Assembly: GCF_028858535.1 (NCBI RefSeq)
Contig: NZ_JAPMOU010000017.1
Location: 1-64,000, forward strand
DNA from: Spartinivicinus poritis
Lineage (GTDB): Bacteria; Pseudomonadota; Gammaproteobacteria; Pseudomonadales; Zooshikellaceae
Reading direction: 5' to 3'
DNA length: 64,000 bases
Translations under genes and position numbers: made by a program
The notes under the pieces: generated by a model
The model's input: only the letters and a program-made list of their open reading frames with translations
What the model was told of the DNA's origin: nothing
Database searches by the model: none
Shown here: positions 17,175-27,116 of the stretch, piece by piece
How the letters are laid out: each line of letters opens with the position of its first letter
Numbering within the stretch: position 1 is the stretch's first letter

Positions 17175-18632
17175 TTAGCTGTATGGGCACTCAAGATCAC
17201 CCAGTTCCACAAACACGCTCTTGGTTTGGGTGTATTGGTTGAGGGTTTCGATGCCATTTTCACGACCAATACCAGACTGCTTGTAGCCGCCTACAGGCAT
17301 TTCAGCAGGGGAGGCTCCCCAGGTATTGATCCAGCAAATGCCGGCTTGCAATTGGGCAGTTACGCGGTGAGCACGAGAAATATTGGTAGAGAACACACCG
17401 GCGGCCAGGCCGTATTGAGTGTTGTTAGCCCGTTGAATGACGTCATCTTCATCGCTAAAACGAAGGATGGACATAACAGGACCGAAGATTTCGTCTTTGA
17501 CGTGGGGCATTTCGTCAGTGCAGTCAGCAAATACGGTAGGTTTTACGAAGTTGCCTTGATCCAGGCCACTTTCGGTTGCTCGCTCACCACCACAGACTAA
17601 CCGGGCACCACTGGCTTTGGCTGCTTCAATAAAGCCCAACACCTTTTCCATATGCTGGCTGGAGATTAGCGCACCAATTTGGGTGTTGATATCTGTGGGG
17701 TCGCCAATAACTAAGCGTTGAGTACGCTCTGCTACTTGGCTGACAAATTGGTCATAAATGCTGTCATGAACAAACACCCGAGTGCCGTTAGTACAGACTT
17801 CACCTTGGGTGTAGAAATTAGCGAGTAATGCACCAGATACTGCATTATTTAAATCGGCATCTGGAAAAACGATGAGGGGGGATTTACCTCCTAGCTCCAT
17901 GGTGACTTCTTTTAGTGAGCCAGCGGCGTCTGCCATGACTTTTTTGCCTGTGCCGCACTCACCGGTAAACGACACTTTGGCAATTTCGGGGTGGCGGGAG
18001 AGTGCCTGACCTACCCGATAGTCACCCTGTACCACATTGAATACCCCATCAGGTAAGCCAGCTTCAGTGAAAATTTCAGCCAGTTTCATTGCACCTAAAG
18101 GGGTTTCTTCGGAGGGTTTGAAGATCATCGCATTACCGGCTGCTAGGGCTGGGCCAGCCTTCCACATAGCGATTTGAATAGGGTAATTCCAAGCACCGAT
18201 ACCAGCACAGATGCCTAATGGCTCGCGTCGACTATAAAAGAAGTTGGTGCCACCTAAGTCTTGCTGCTGGCCGTGAATAGTCGCTGCCAGGCCAGCGTAA
18301 TACTCAATCACATCGGCACCTGTAGCGATATCAACGCAGATAGCTTCTTGCAGTGGCTTGCCGGTGTCTTGTACTTCGATCATGGCAAGTTCATCGTTAC
18401 GTTCTCGCAAGATCGCGACAGCTTTCATTAAAATCCGCCCACGTTCGGCACCACTCATTGCAGACCACACTTTAAAGCCTTCTTTGGCAGCTGCTACAGC
18501 GCTATCGACATCGGCTAATGAGGCCTGTTGTACCTCAGCTAATAACTCACCTGTTGCGGGGTTGCGGGTAACAAAGGTTTCTCCTGAAGTGGCATCTTGA
18601 TAGCGACCATTGATGTACAGTGAGTGTTGCAT
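17175..18632 (-). CDS. betB: Betaine aldehyde dehydrogenase
   Basis: A 485-aa NAD(P)-dependent aldehyde dehydrogenase that converts betaine aldehyde to glycine betaine. [10 protein letters not shown] supplies the general base Glu246 and [16 protein letters not shown] the nucleophile Cys280; the Rossmann [10 protein letters not shown] and the N-terminal [13 protein letters not shown] are typical of BetB. First gene of the leftward operon betB-betA-PHP hydrolase-BCCT. BetI is not adjacent, so the repressor must be elsewhere or absent. Confidence 0.94.
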   Translation of the reverse strand: MQHSLYINGRYQDATSGETFVTRNPATGELLAEVQQASLADVDSAVAAAKEGFKVWSAMSGAERGRILMKAVAILRERNDELAMIEVQDTGKPLQEAICVDIATGADVIEYYAGLAATIHGQQQDLGGTNFFYSRREPLGICAGIGAWNYPIQIAMWKAGPALAAGNAMIFKPSEETPLGAMKLAEIFTEAGLPDGVFNVVQGDYRVGQALSRHPEIAKVSFTGECGTGKKVMADAAGSLKEVTMELGGKSPLIVFPDADLNNAVSGALLANFYTQGEVCTNGTRVFVHDSIYDQFVSQVAERTQRLVIGDPTDINTQIGALISSQHMEKVLGFIEAAKASGARLVCGGERATESGLDQGNFVKPTVFADCTDEMPHVKDEIFGPVMSILRFSDEDDVIQRANNTQYGLAAGVFSTNISRAHRVTAQLQAGICWINTWGASPAEMPVGGYKQSGIGRENGIETLNQYTQTKSVFVELGDLECPYS

Positions 18633-18780
18633 AGAACTTTATCCTGATAATTCTGTTTTAAGTATTCAGTGATGCAGCATTGATTGGTTATGCAGGCTTG
18701 GTAGTAAAGGCAGTGTTATGAAGTAGATGAGATGCTGTATTAGCCAAGCCTGATGTTTGATTTTTATACGGCTTAATTTA

Positions 18781-18804
18781 ATTATTTGTTCAATTAAAAA
18801 TAAT
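18781..18804. promoter_or_regulatory. Possible operator upstream of betB
   Basis: ATTATTT (18781-18787) and AAATAAT (18798-18804) are inverted around a centre containing GTTCAATT, about 150 bp upstream of betB. Repressors of the BetI type bind AT-rich dyads containing a TTCAA core, so this is a candidate site only. Confidence 0.22.
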
Positions 18805-19225
18805 TCTGACTGTTTTTTATTCAGAAGTCAAGGGCGGTGGGACAAAATGTTGCTTTTAGACCCTGATATTTGATTTCAAAGAAACCTTAGCAATGATTGC
18901 TGTGGATAAAGATGATCGGTTGGCACTATTAATATGTGGTGGATATGTCGTGTTCAGATAAATAGCTTGTAGTAACTGTCGTAAATGAACTTTATTTATG
19001 GCGTGAATAAATAAGTTAACTAAAATACACAATAAACTATTGAAACTATTTGAAAAGAGGTTAAATTAAGAAGGCAGATTTTCTGGGTGGATTTACATAG
19101 ATCACTCTAAACAAATTATTTCACTGAGTAGTCTGGAGCCTGATATTAGGCATATAAAACAGGAAATTTAAGTTATATCGATTGAGTAAGTATCAACATT
19201 TTTTAATCAATAAAATTTTGGTGTG

Positions 19226-19247
19226 TATACCCTTTGATAAGGGTATA
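19226..19247. terminator. TATACCC hairpin after the diguanylate cyclase gene
   Basis: TATACCC (19226-19232) and GGGTATA (19241-19247) form a 7-bp stem with an 8-nt loop, beginning 2 nt past the stop codon of the leftward cyclase gene. A short T-run follows only on the + strand. Probable 3'-end hairpin. Confidence 0.45.
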
Positions 19248-19248
19248 T

Positions 19249-20181
19249 TTAATCCCCCATAACCACTTGGTTTTTTCCATTTTCCTTGGCTTTATATAAA
19301 GCTGCATCAGCAACATCAATCAGTTTGGTTATGGTATTGACTGTTTTACTGGTTACCCCAAGCCCAATACTGACAGTGACATTAAAACTGCAAAAGGTTA
19401 AGTTTTCAATTTTTTTTCTAATACGGTCACCCACTTGATAGGCATCTTTCATAGTGGTGTTAGGCATAATGATGGCGAGTTCTTCACCACCGTAGCGAGC
19501 GGCTAAATCCATCTCTCTTATAGAGTCATTGATGGTATCGCCAATTTTACTTAACACTTCATCACCTTTTTGGTGACCATAGGTATCATTGACGCTTTTA
19601 AAGTCATCGATGTCTATCATTAATAAACACAACATTGAGTTGTTTCGTCTGGCCTCACCAAGTTCTTTTTTAAGTACTACATTGAATACTTCTCGTAAAT
19701 ATAAGCTGGTTAACTCATCTTTCGTTGTTGCTTGAGCAGCATAGTTAATTTTATCTTCTTCAATTATTTTAGGTTCAATTAACGTGCACTTAATATTGGC
19801 AAGATAGTCTAGCGAGGCTACTGATACCCCTACATATCTACCCAGGGTATGATTTAACTTTTGCATATGATCGATTATTTCATACCAAAGGGCTTTGGCT
19901 TCATTTTCAGGAAAGGACTCATGGGTGAGGGACATTAGAATGTTAGAATAAAGGTGGTTTTTATATTTCTCTTCATAGCACTTATGCATTTTTTTATCAT
20001 TAGCAATAAATTCAAGCTCGGCTAATGATAGCGTGTTTTCATCAACCTCTATAATATCTTCCAACTGCTGTTCACTATCGTCTAGAGGGCTGATTGCATT
20101 GTTATTGCTATCGTTATGATTATTAGTATGTTTTATACTGCTGCCCTTGCCGATATTATAGTCTTTACTACCTTGAGCCAC
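19249..20181 (-). CDS. Diguanylate cyclase
   Basis: A 310-aa cytoplasmic protein with a C-terminal GGDEF domain (about 145-310). DIDDFKSVNDTYGHQKGDEVL carries the metal aspartate and RYGGEEL is the active-site variant GGEEL, which is catalytically competent in known cyclases. REMD, five residues before GGEEL, is a complete RxxD inhibitory site, so product inhibition by c-di-GMP is expected. The N-terminal 140 residues hold no known sensor I can name, but the LNHTLGRYVGVSVASLDYL block looks conserved-domain-like. No signal peptide or membrane helix. It stands alone. Confidence 0.9.
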   Translation of the reverse strand: MAQGSKDYNIGKGSSIKHTNNHNDSNNNAISPLDDSEQQLEDIIEVDENTLSLAELEFIANDKKMHKCYEEKYKNHLYSNILMSLTHESFPENEAKALWYEIIDHMQKLNHTLGRYVGVSVASLDYLANIKCTLIEPKIIEEDKINYAAQATTKDELTSLYLREVFNVVLKKELGEARRNNSMLCLLMIDIDDFKSVNDTYGHQKGDEVLSKIGDTINDSIREMDLAARYGGEELAIIMPNTTMKDAYQVGDRIRKKIENLTFCSFNVTVSIGLGVTSKTVNTITKLIDVADAALYKAKENGKNQVVMGD

Positions 20182-20699
20182 TTTTTACACCAATCCTAGT
20201 TTTTAAGTTTGCTTGTAAATCCAGGGTTTAATTATATCTGAAACTTTGATTTTAAATGAATGATTGGCCGCATTTTTCGTGCCTTTAATAACAATATACT
20301 TTGAATTGAGTATTGATTAACACTATAGTTTCCAGCATTCAAAACTATCTAATAAATAACCTAAATACGGAACAGTGTTGTTTGAGATAGGTTTAACAGC
20401 TTGAGCTGGTTTTGCTGCTCCTTTTATTTTAGCTCTTTTTGTTTCATACATAGGTTGCAAGTTATCTATAAGTGACCTTATATTGATGCTAAGTTTGTAT
20501 AGCCGTCACTATAGTAGCCTTTCTTTCTGGAGTAGTTGCTAAGATAAAATTGTAGCGAAGGTTAAACCTGGTTTAATTCAGTACAGACAAACAATAAAAA
20601 ACTATAACTATTAATGGTTTTATTTCAGTTTTAACTTTATTAATTTTGAATTATCTAGCCTACTTTGATAGATATCCTATGTGTGCAGGAGGCTAGCTC
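20182..20699. other. Divergent intergenic region
   Basis: 518 bp between the leftward diguanylate cyclase and rightward fadE. Only the AGGAGG ribosome binding site just before 20700 is clear; a FadR-type operator was looked for and not seen convincingly. Confidence 0.45.
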
Positions 20700-22958
20700 A
20701 TGACCACCTTTCGTCAACGTTGGGTCAGTGGCCCACTTTTGCGGCACTTGAAAGCAGTTTTGCCCCCCATTTCTGAAACTGAGCGTCAAGCATTGGAAGC
20801 TGGCGGTGTTTGGTGGGATTCAGAACTATTGTCTGGGAAGCCTGACTGGTCAGTGTTACATAGTATTGGTAAACCGAAGTTAACTGAAGAAGAACAGGCT
20901 TTTTTAGATGGCCCAGTTACTGAGCTTTGTAAAATGATAGATGACTGGGAGATTACCTTTGAACACCGTGATATTCCTGCGCCCATTTGGCAGTTTCTAA
21001 AAGAAAAGCGCTTTTTTGGCATGATAATTCCTAAGTGCTATGGCGGCTTGGAGTTTTCAGCTTATGCCCATTCTGAAGTGGTAACGCGAATTGCTACCTG
21101 TAGTACAACGGTTGCAGTAACAGTGATGGTGCCAAACTCGCTAGGGCCTGGTGAGCTGTTAATGGAGTTCGGAACAGATGAGCAGAAAGAGCACTATTTA
21201 CCTCGCTTAGCCGATGGCCGTGACATTCCTTGTTTTGGCCTCACTAGCCCAGAAGCAGGATCAGATGCAGCAGCAATGATTGATAAGGGAGTGGTCTGTT
21301 ATGAAGACTACAATGGTAAACGAACGTTAGGGATGCGAGTAAACTGGCATAAGCGGTATATTACCTTGGGCCCAGTTGCTACTTTATTAGGGTTGGCTTT
21401 TAAACTGTACGACCCAGACCACTTGCTTGGGGAGAAAGAAGAGCTGGGAATAACAGTGGCTTTAGTGCCTACCAATACTTCTGGAGTTGAAATTGGCGAA
21501 CGCCATTATCCCGCGTTTCAAGCATTTCAAAATGGCCCTAACTGGGGGCGTGATGTGTTTATTCCTATGGACTGGATTATTGGAGGTCAAGAGCGAATTG
21601 GTGAAGGTTGGAAAATGCTAATGTCAGCCTTGGCTGCTGGCCGGAGTATTTCTTTGCCATCACTCAGTACTGGTGGTGCCAAACTCGCTGCACGTTCCAC
21701 TGGTGCCTATGCGCGTATTCGTGAGCAATTTAATGTGCCAATTGGAATGTTTGAAGGTGTGCAACAGCGTCTAGCGCGAATAGCTGGCTATGCCTATATG
21801 TTAGATTCTGCCCGAAAAACCACTACTTGGGCGTTAGACCAAGGTAAAGTACCTGCCGTTATATCAGCAATATTAAAAGCACACTCTACAAACTGCTTAC
21901 GAGAATCTATTAATGATGCGATGGATGTCCATGGAGGAAAATCGATTTGTGATGGGCCAAGTAATTACTTGGGTAATTTTTATCGATCAATTCCTGTTGC
22001 TATTACGGTTGAAGGTGCAAATATCCTTACATGCAGTTTGATTATTTTTGGGCAAGGCGCCATGCGCTGTCATCCTTATTTATTGGATGAACTGCATACT
22101 GCTGAAATTAAAGATGAAGCGGTTGCTTTAGAAAAATTTGATGCTTTAATTGCTAAGCATTTAATTTTTCAATTAAAAACATTTGGTCGTGCTTGGTTCC
22201 ATGCCTGGACAGGTGGCTATTTTGCCAATAACCCTGATAAAGATGGTACATTGCGCAGGCACTATCAACAGGTTGAACGTTATGCCTCTGCACTGACATT
22301 AGTGAGTGAGGTTGCATTACTAACTCTTGGTGGTGAATTAAAGCGAAAAGAATTCCTTTCTGCCAGGTTAGGCGATGTACTCAGCCAGCTTTATTTGATT
22401 TCCTGTGTGTTGAAGCGCTTTGATGATGATGGCCGTCAACAAACCGATTTACCTCTAGTGGATTGGTGCGTACAAAATAGCTTATGGGTTATTGAACAGC
22501 GCTTGGCAGAGGTAATTGCGAATTTTCCATCACGGCCATTGGCTTGGCTAATGCGTTTTTATGTATTACCAAGAGGCGCTAGTCGTAAACCTCCATCAGA
22601 TAAATTAACCCAGGCTTGTGCGGAACTGTTGTTATCGCCTTCAGATACTAGGCAGCGATTAACAGAAGGTGTTTTTGTGGGTGATGCAAATACTGGTGTC
22701 GGAAGGGTTGAGGCAGCATTTGAGCAGGTTATTAACACTCAACCATTACGGGATAAAATCAAAGCAAACCAATTGAAGACTATTGAACAAGCGGTTGCGC
22801 AAGGTATTATTACCGACCTTGAAGCACAACGGCTAAAAGCAGCAGAACAGGCTGTTACTAAAGCAATAGAGGTCGACTATTTTACTGCTAGCTATTTAAG
22901 CCAGTTAAAAACCAGGCCAGGTAGACACGCAGGTGTGAAGAACAAGCACAAACACTAG
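20700..22958 (+). CDS. fadE: Acyl-CoA dehydrogenase, FadE type
   Basis: A 752-aa acyl-CoA dehydrogenase with the long FadE architecture: N-terminal linker, helical domain with IPKCYGGLEFS, FAD/beta domain with CFGLTSPEAGSDAA, C-terminal helical domain with MDVHGGKSICDG and the VEGANI glutamate, then the DUF1974 tail. It catalyses the first step of fatty acid beta-oxidation. E. coli FadE is 814 aa because of extra N-terminal membrane segments that this protein lacks. AGGAGG lies 6 nt before the ATG. Single-gene transcript. Confidence 0.9.
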   Translation: MTTFRQRWVSGPLLRHLKAVLPPISETERQALEAGGVWWDSELLSGKPDWSVLHSIGKPKLTEEEQAFLDGPVTELCKMIDDWEITFEHRDIPAPIWQFLKEKRFFGMIIPKCYGGLEFSAYAHSEVVTRIATCSTTVAVTVMVPNSLGPGELLMEFGTDEQKEHYLPRLADGRDIPCFGLTSPEAGSDAAAMIDKGVVCYEDYNGKRTLGMRVNWHKRYITLGPVATLLGLAFKLYDPDHLLGEKEELGITVALVPTNTSGVEIGERHYPAFQAFQNGPNWGRDVFIPMDWIIGGQERIGEGWKMLMSALAAGRSISLPSLSTGGAKLAARSTGAYARIREQFNVPIGMFEGVQQRLARIAGYAYMLDSARKTTTWALDQGKVPAVISAILKAHSTNCLRESINDAMDVHGGKSICDGPSNYLGNFYRSIPVAITVEGANILTCSLIIFGQGAMRCHPYLLDELHTAEIKDEAVALEKFDALIAKHLIFQLKTFGRAWFHAWTGGYFANNPDKDGTLRRHYQQVERYASALTLVSEVALLTLGGELKRKEFLSARLGDVLSQLYLISCVLKRFDDDGRQQTDLPLVDWCVQNSLWVIEQRLAEVIANFPSRPLAWLMRFYVLPRGASRKPPSDKLTQACAELLLSPSDTRQRLTEGVFVGDANTGVGRVEAAFEQVINTQPLRDKIKANQLKTIEQAVAQGIITDLEAQRLKAAEQAVTKAIEVDYFTASYLSQLKTRPGRHAGVKNKHKH

Positions 22959-23141
22959 TCATAGTATGATTATTCGGCTTTTGTGGTGTGAAAAGCACGA
23001 AACCGTAATGCCTGAAAATATGAGTGCATACCACAAAAGCCGGCTTGTGCTAATAGTTCTATGCAACAAATGATAGCCGGGAATAAGCTTAACAATTCTT
23101 TCATCATAGTTTTGTGAACCTTCACCTTGAAAATGACTCAT
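22959..23141 (-). pseudogene. N-terminal fragment of a SAM methyltransferase
   Basis: The first 34 residues (MSHFQGEGSQNYDERIVKLI then PGYHLLHRTI) match the opening of a small class I methyltransferase family whose members begin with NYD-x-R-I...PGY-x-LLH. After that the sequence becomes unrelated (STSRLLWYALIF) and stops without motif I, so only about 100 bp of the gene survives. The stop codon abuts the end of convergent fadE. Confidence 0.5.
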
Positions 23142-23400
23142 TTGGCTTTTTTCCCTTTATTCTATGCGATGAGTATATCTACACAGCTTAAGCTTTATAA
23201 CTCAAATAATTTTTAACAATAAAATGACTAAAACAACATATTACTTGGGTAGCTACCACTAGGGCAATGTTTTTGATAGCTACTAAATAACCAATACTTA
23301 TCAACTAGCAAAGAAGGGTGAAATATTTCACCTGATGACAAGGTGCTAACAATGATAAATTTACAAACCAAAGAACTGACAGTGATAATCAAATGGAGCT

Positions 23401-24717
23401 ATGAATAAACAATACTACAACTTACTAACAGAAGTGGGCACTGCAAAGCTGACAAATGCCACTTTAATGGGTGATACCCTTAAATTAACCACAATTAAAG
23501 TCGGTGATGGTGGAACTGAAGAGGGCAAAGAAACTTTCCCTAACGAATCAGCAACAGCCTTGGTGCGAGAACGCTGGTCTGGCAATATTACCAATCTATC
23601 CATTGACCCAGAAAATAAAAACTGGGTAGTGGCAGAGGCTGTAATACCTGTTGATGCAGGTGGTTTTTATATTACCGAGTTTGGTTTATATGATGGTCAA
23701 GGCGACTTAATTTGCATTGGTAAATATCCGAAAACCTATAAACCAAAAGTACAGCAAAACAGTGGCAGTGCCAGCAGCCTTTATTTAAAAGTGGTGCTGG
23801 AAGTGTCAAATGCTAAAAATATAGAACTTAAGATTGATCCAGCTATTGTATTGGCTTCGCGTGAGTATGTTGATAGGGTTTATAAGGAACAATTAGCCAA
23901 CTTACCTTTTCCGCCTGAAATCGTAGGTGGTGATAATCGGCTTAAAGTTACTATTAAAAATAATGAAAATAAACTAGTGGTTCAAAAAGACCAAATCATT
24001 CGTTGGCGAGGCTGGAAGAACTTTAATACAGCTGACTATGATAAAAAAGAGCAAAGAACATTTAATTACGAACCAGCAAAAACTTATCACTTAAGATGGA
24101 GTCCTACTGACGCTTTTAAACTATATGATGTTGCTGACAACACTTACAATCCAAATAGCTTAGCAGAGCATGATCAAAAGTTTGATACGAGTTATGATGA
24201 TGTGCTCATGGGTAAGCTTGAAAAAGGCGAGTTTTATCCAGCGATTATAGCGGCAAAGCGGGTTTATCGCCCACAAATTAATGGAAATGGCACACTATGG
24301 CTACCCTTTGGATATCGTGATCGTTCGTTTAGGATAATGATTACAATTCGAAGTAAAAACTCTAATGGAAATATTAAAGTTGATAATGTTGCAATAGGGC
24401 ATCATGCATATTTTTTAATGGAAAATCATGGTGCAAAGAGTAAAACAACAGCCCGTAGTGATGATACTCCAAGCTTTGCAGTAACAAGTAACAATGCGCC
24501 AGGTGAAGTGTCTATAAGTACAGTTAGTGGTGACTTAGTAGGAAATGAACTATATTTGCAAAACCATCAAAGTGAATATTCAGTAAAAAACAATAATACA
24601 GATGAAGAGTTATTCTCAATGGGAATTAGAGAACTTACTCCTGAAGAGCTTAAGAAAGGTTTGCCATTAACATACACAAATATTGAAGTTGCAACTATTG
24701 TTTTTGAAGTATTTTAA
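23401..24717 (+). CDS. Orphan phage tail-fibre protein (tail-collar N-terminus)
   Basis: A 438-aa protein whose first 160 residues match the phage tail-collar fibre N-terminal domain (DUF3751 type): YYNLLTEVGTAKLTNA, IKVGDGG, VPVDAGGFYITEFGLYD-like block, and KIDPAIVLASREYVD at its end. In phages this part anchors the fibre to the baseplate. Residues 170-438 form a beta-rich receptor-binding region with no family I can name. No other tail, capsid or lysis genes surround it, so it is a stranded fibre, possibly a spare tip for a tailocin or prophage elsewhere. Codon use resembles its neighbours. Confidence 0.8.
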   Translation: MNKQYYNLLTEVGTAKLTNATLMGDTLKLTTIKVGDGGTEEGKETFPNESATALVRERWSGNITNLSIDPENKNWVVAEAVIPVDAGGFYITEFGLYDGQGDLICIGKYPKTYKPKVQQNSGSASSLYLKVVLEVSNAKNIELKIDPAIVLASREYVDRVYKEQLANLPFPPEIVGGDNRLKVTIKNNENKLVVQKDQIIRWRGWKNFNTADYDKKEQRTFNYEPAKTYHLRWSPTDAFKLYDVADNTYNPNSLAEHDQKFDTSYDDVLMGKLEKGEFYPAIIAAKRVYRPQINGNGTLWLPFGYRDRSFRIMITIRSKNSNGNIKVDNVAIGHHAYFLMENHGAKSKTTARSDDTPSFAVTSNNAPGEVSISTVSGDLVGNELYLQNHQSEYSVKNNNTDEELFSMGIRELTPEELKKGLPLTYTNIEVATIVFEVF

Positions 24718-24794
24718 TTAAGAATTTTTATTGCTGTTTAACACCTTCTCCCTTTGCAAAGTGTCGCGAAAAGTGAGGAAATATCATGATCCAG

Positions 24795-24892
24795 CTTCCC
24801 CCTTTGAAAAAGGGGGACTGAGGGGGATTTCATAAAAAACTACTCAAAACACCTAATAAATCCCCTCTAACCCCCCTTTTTCAAAGAGGAGT
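24795..24892. repeat. Inverted pair of CCCCCTTTGAAAAAGGGGG repeats
   Basis: The unit at 24795-24830 (core CCCCCTTTGAAAAAGGGGG followed by AGGGGGATT) is repeated in inverse orientation at 24858-24892, separated by 27 nt. Each unit is itself palindromic. Repeats of this kind are scattered in many proteobacterial genomes and often lie in convergent intergenic spaces, as here. Confidence 0.75.
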
Positions 24893-24942
24893 TACAATCC
24901 TGCCTTTTCTTTCAGACAGTTTATACAATACCTTCACTCCAG

Positions 24943-24963
24943 CCCTCTCCCAGAGGAAGAGGG
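24943..24963. repeat. CCCTCTCCCAGAGGAAGAGGG palindrome unit
   Basis: CCCTCT at 24943-24948 pairs with AGAGGG at 24958-24963. The unit resembles 11767-11785 and the copy embedded in bioH at 57565-57590. It lies just downstream of the leftward transglutaminase gene. Confidence 0.55.
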
Positions 24964-24983
24964 TGTTAAAGACTGCTAAAAAA

Positions 24984-26861
24984 CTACTGCCAAGACCAAG
25001 TCATATCATGATCTGATGTGATCATTGCTTGCCAGCTGTCTGGGTTATAAGTAAGGGATAAATTAAAGTTAGCTAAATTCCGTAAATAGTTGCCATTCCA
25101 CTGCCAGCGTTGTGCACGAGTATTGTTGCAACGTTCAATTACTAACTTACCACCTTCGTTTAACTTCGCTGCTGCACACATATTGGTTGCGTGGGCTGGA
25201 TGTAGTCGACCATAGCGGTCTTGCCACCATTTTTGGTTATTACCTGAATGACAGTCCCAAGCCAGAACGTTTGTACCATCAGTCGTGCCATTGTCAGCAA
25301 CATCTAAACATAAACCATCATCAGATACTATTTGACGCCACTCGTCGCTAGGTGTACTACTGCCACCAGAGGCGCGAGAAAACAACTCATTAACTACAGA
25401 AGTTAATGGCTGGCCATAACGAGATGACTGCTTGGCTTTGCTCTTCCAGTTAGCAGGAACAGATTGACCTGCACTCCACTTACCTGATCCATCTTGCCAA
25501 GATTTAGCCATGGCTTTTGGTGTTGGCGTCCAGAGGAAATCAGGATGACGACTACTATACCACTCACCACCTAAGATTTTTCCTTGGTTATTTAACTCTA
25601 AATCATAGTAATAACTGACTTTAGTAATACCATCATACTGAGGGCTATCGGTACGTCGATGGGATGGATTCGTTTCAACAACATAAGACACATCCATTCT
25701 TACCCCAACAATATGAGTAGATTGACTACCACGATAGCTACTAAACTTATCATTGGTATAGTTTGATAGAGGGATAGTGGCAGCTTTGGCAGATGAATAA
25801 CTAGCGTTAGTTTGTGGATTAAAGTAGGTAACTTTATAAGACTGGATCGGTTGGTTCCACACTTGATAATCATAGGTGGCATCCATAATTAAGCTACGAC
25901 CAGAGATGCCTATCTGATTCACCACAGACATATGCCAGGTGCCGGGGTTTGTATCAAAACATACATTATTAATTATCCGGCCATTAGCATCTCGCTGAGG
26001 GTTTTTAATATTACAGCGGCTGCCAATAAAGCGAGTATTGAACCGGGCATTAGCCCACAGTAAAGTAGCCAACGCTTTTATATCGGATGGATAGAAGGTA
26101 AGATTTTCACCATTGGCATCTTTTACTGTTAAGGTTTTTGTTGGGCGTGGCAGCATATAAGCCGCTGGTGCCCAGCCATGACATAACCCCATCCAACGTT
26201 CTACCTTGCCACTGCGCTCATAATAGCCTTTACCGCTATTCCAGGCATTTTGAGTAAGGGTATAGTTGGAATCACCCATTAAAAGGTCATATTTTTCTGC
26301 TGGGGATAAATTATCTCGAGCTTGGCCAGTGTAAGAAGCAACAGGTTTAGTTACATAACTAAAATTCCAGTAGTCTTTCCAGCTAGATGGTGATGAACGC
26401 CATAAGTCACTATCTGCATAACGCCAGGCGGCTGCACCTGAATAAAGTGGCCAATAAGTATCTGACCAAGGTTGTACTTCTAATGAGCGCTGTTTAGGTG
26501 CTTTTTTATCGAGTGTATATAAGTTGCTAATGACATTATTGCCTAAGTCAACTAACCGGGCAGGGTTGTCATTGTTATAATTTATAGGTGCTCTTGGGAT
26601 ATCTAAATTAGTATTTTCTCCTTGAATGATTTTTTGTCGAGTTTGATCTTTATATTGAATGTAATCTCTGTTAGTGATAGCGTTTTCAGAAAATAATGTG
26701 GCAGAATATCCTGTTTTCGGTGGCAGTTTGTCCATTACGGCTGCAGGGTTCTGGTGAAACTCCTCCATATAGGTTTTTATTTCTTCATTTACATCTGCAA
26801 ATGACCAGGTAGAGCACATCGCCAATGTTAAAGCTGCCAAGGGTAGCGGTTTGTTAATCAT
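24984..26861 (-). CDS. Secreted transglutaminase (TGase-elicitor family) with ricin-B lectin tail
   Basis: A 625-aa exported protein (signal peptide 1-22, ending WSFA). Residues about 120-430 match the transglutaminase-elicitor family known from oomycetes and from Vibrio-type bacteria: WMGLCHGWAPAAYM supplies the nucleophile Cys227, GTWHMSVVNQIG the histidine (His310) and LIMDATYDYQVWNQP the aspartate (Asp327). The C-terminal 110 residues form a ricin-B-type lectin: CLDVADNG, AWDCHSGNNQKW, RAQRWQWNG are QxW-like repeats. Such enzymes cross-link or deamidate glutamine in proteins; a lectin tail would direct it to glycans on a target cell or matrix. Single-gene unit flanked by repeats. A virulence or antagonism role is inference. 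Confidence 0.82.
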   Translation of the reverse strand: MINKPLPLAALTLAMCSTWSFADVNEEIKTYMEEFHQNPAAVMDKLPPKTGYSATLFSENAITNRDYIQYKDQTRQKIIQGENTNLDIPRAPINYNNDNPARLVDLGNNVISNLYTLDKKAPKQRSLEVQPWSDTYWPLYSGAAAWRYADSDLWRSSPSSWKDYWNFSYVTKPVASYTGQARDNLSPAEKYDLLMGDSNYTLTQNAWNSGKGYYERSGKVERWMGLCHGWAPAAYMLPRPTKTLTVKDANGENLTFYPSDIKALATLLWANARFNTRFIGSRCNIKNPQRDANGRIINNVCFDTNPGTWHMSVVNQIGISGRSLIMDATYDYQVWNQPIQSYKVTYFNPQTNASYSSAKAATIPLSNYTNDKFSSYRGSQSTHIVGVRMDVSYVVETNPSHRRTDSPQYDGITKVSYYYDLELNNQGKILGGEWYSSRHPDFLWTPTPKAMAKSWQDGSGKWSAGQSVPANWKSKAKQSSRYGQPLTSVVNELFSRASGGSSTPSDEWRQIVSDDGLCLDVADNGTTDGTNVLAWDCHSGNNQKWWQDRYGRLHPAHATNMCAAAKLNEGGKLVIERCNNTRAQRWQWNGNYLRNLANFNLSLTYNPDSWQAMITSDHDMTWSWQ

Positions 26862-27116
26862 TAATATTCCCTTACTTTTTTATTTTATTTAAGTCTATTT
26901 AAAACGACTGATAATCTTAGTGAGTAAAGATTACATTTTTATATTTACACATTGATAAAAATAGATAAACATTAAACTGCTAGAAAATTATTTAATATTC
27001 CTGGTTAGCATGGTAAGGAGTCGTCTCAAGCAGAAAGAGTAGAGCTTTATATTATAGTAGTATGGAAGTATAAACTTACTTTAAGCAAGGCTTAAAGTAA
27101 CTATAAAAAATCATTT

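Larger units (their letters stand above)
18633..19248. other. Intergenic region upstream of betB
   Basis: 616 bp between the start of betB and the end of the diguanylate cyclase gene. Besides the dyad at 18781-18804 and the hairpin at 19226-19247 I see no gene or repeat. Confidence 0.5.

Noticed and set aside
17157-17600. A 147-codon open frame on the + strand opposite betB
   Set aside because: It lies entirely antisense to betB, whose product is a full-length aldehyde dehydrogenase with all motifs; the antisense frame has no family resemblance or ribosome binding site.
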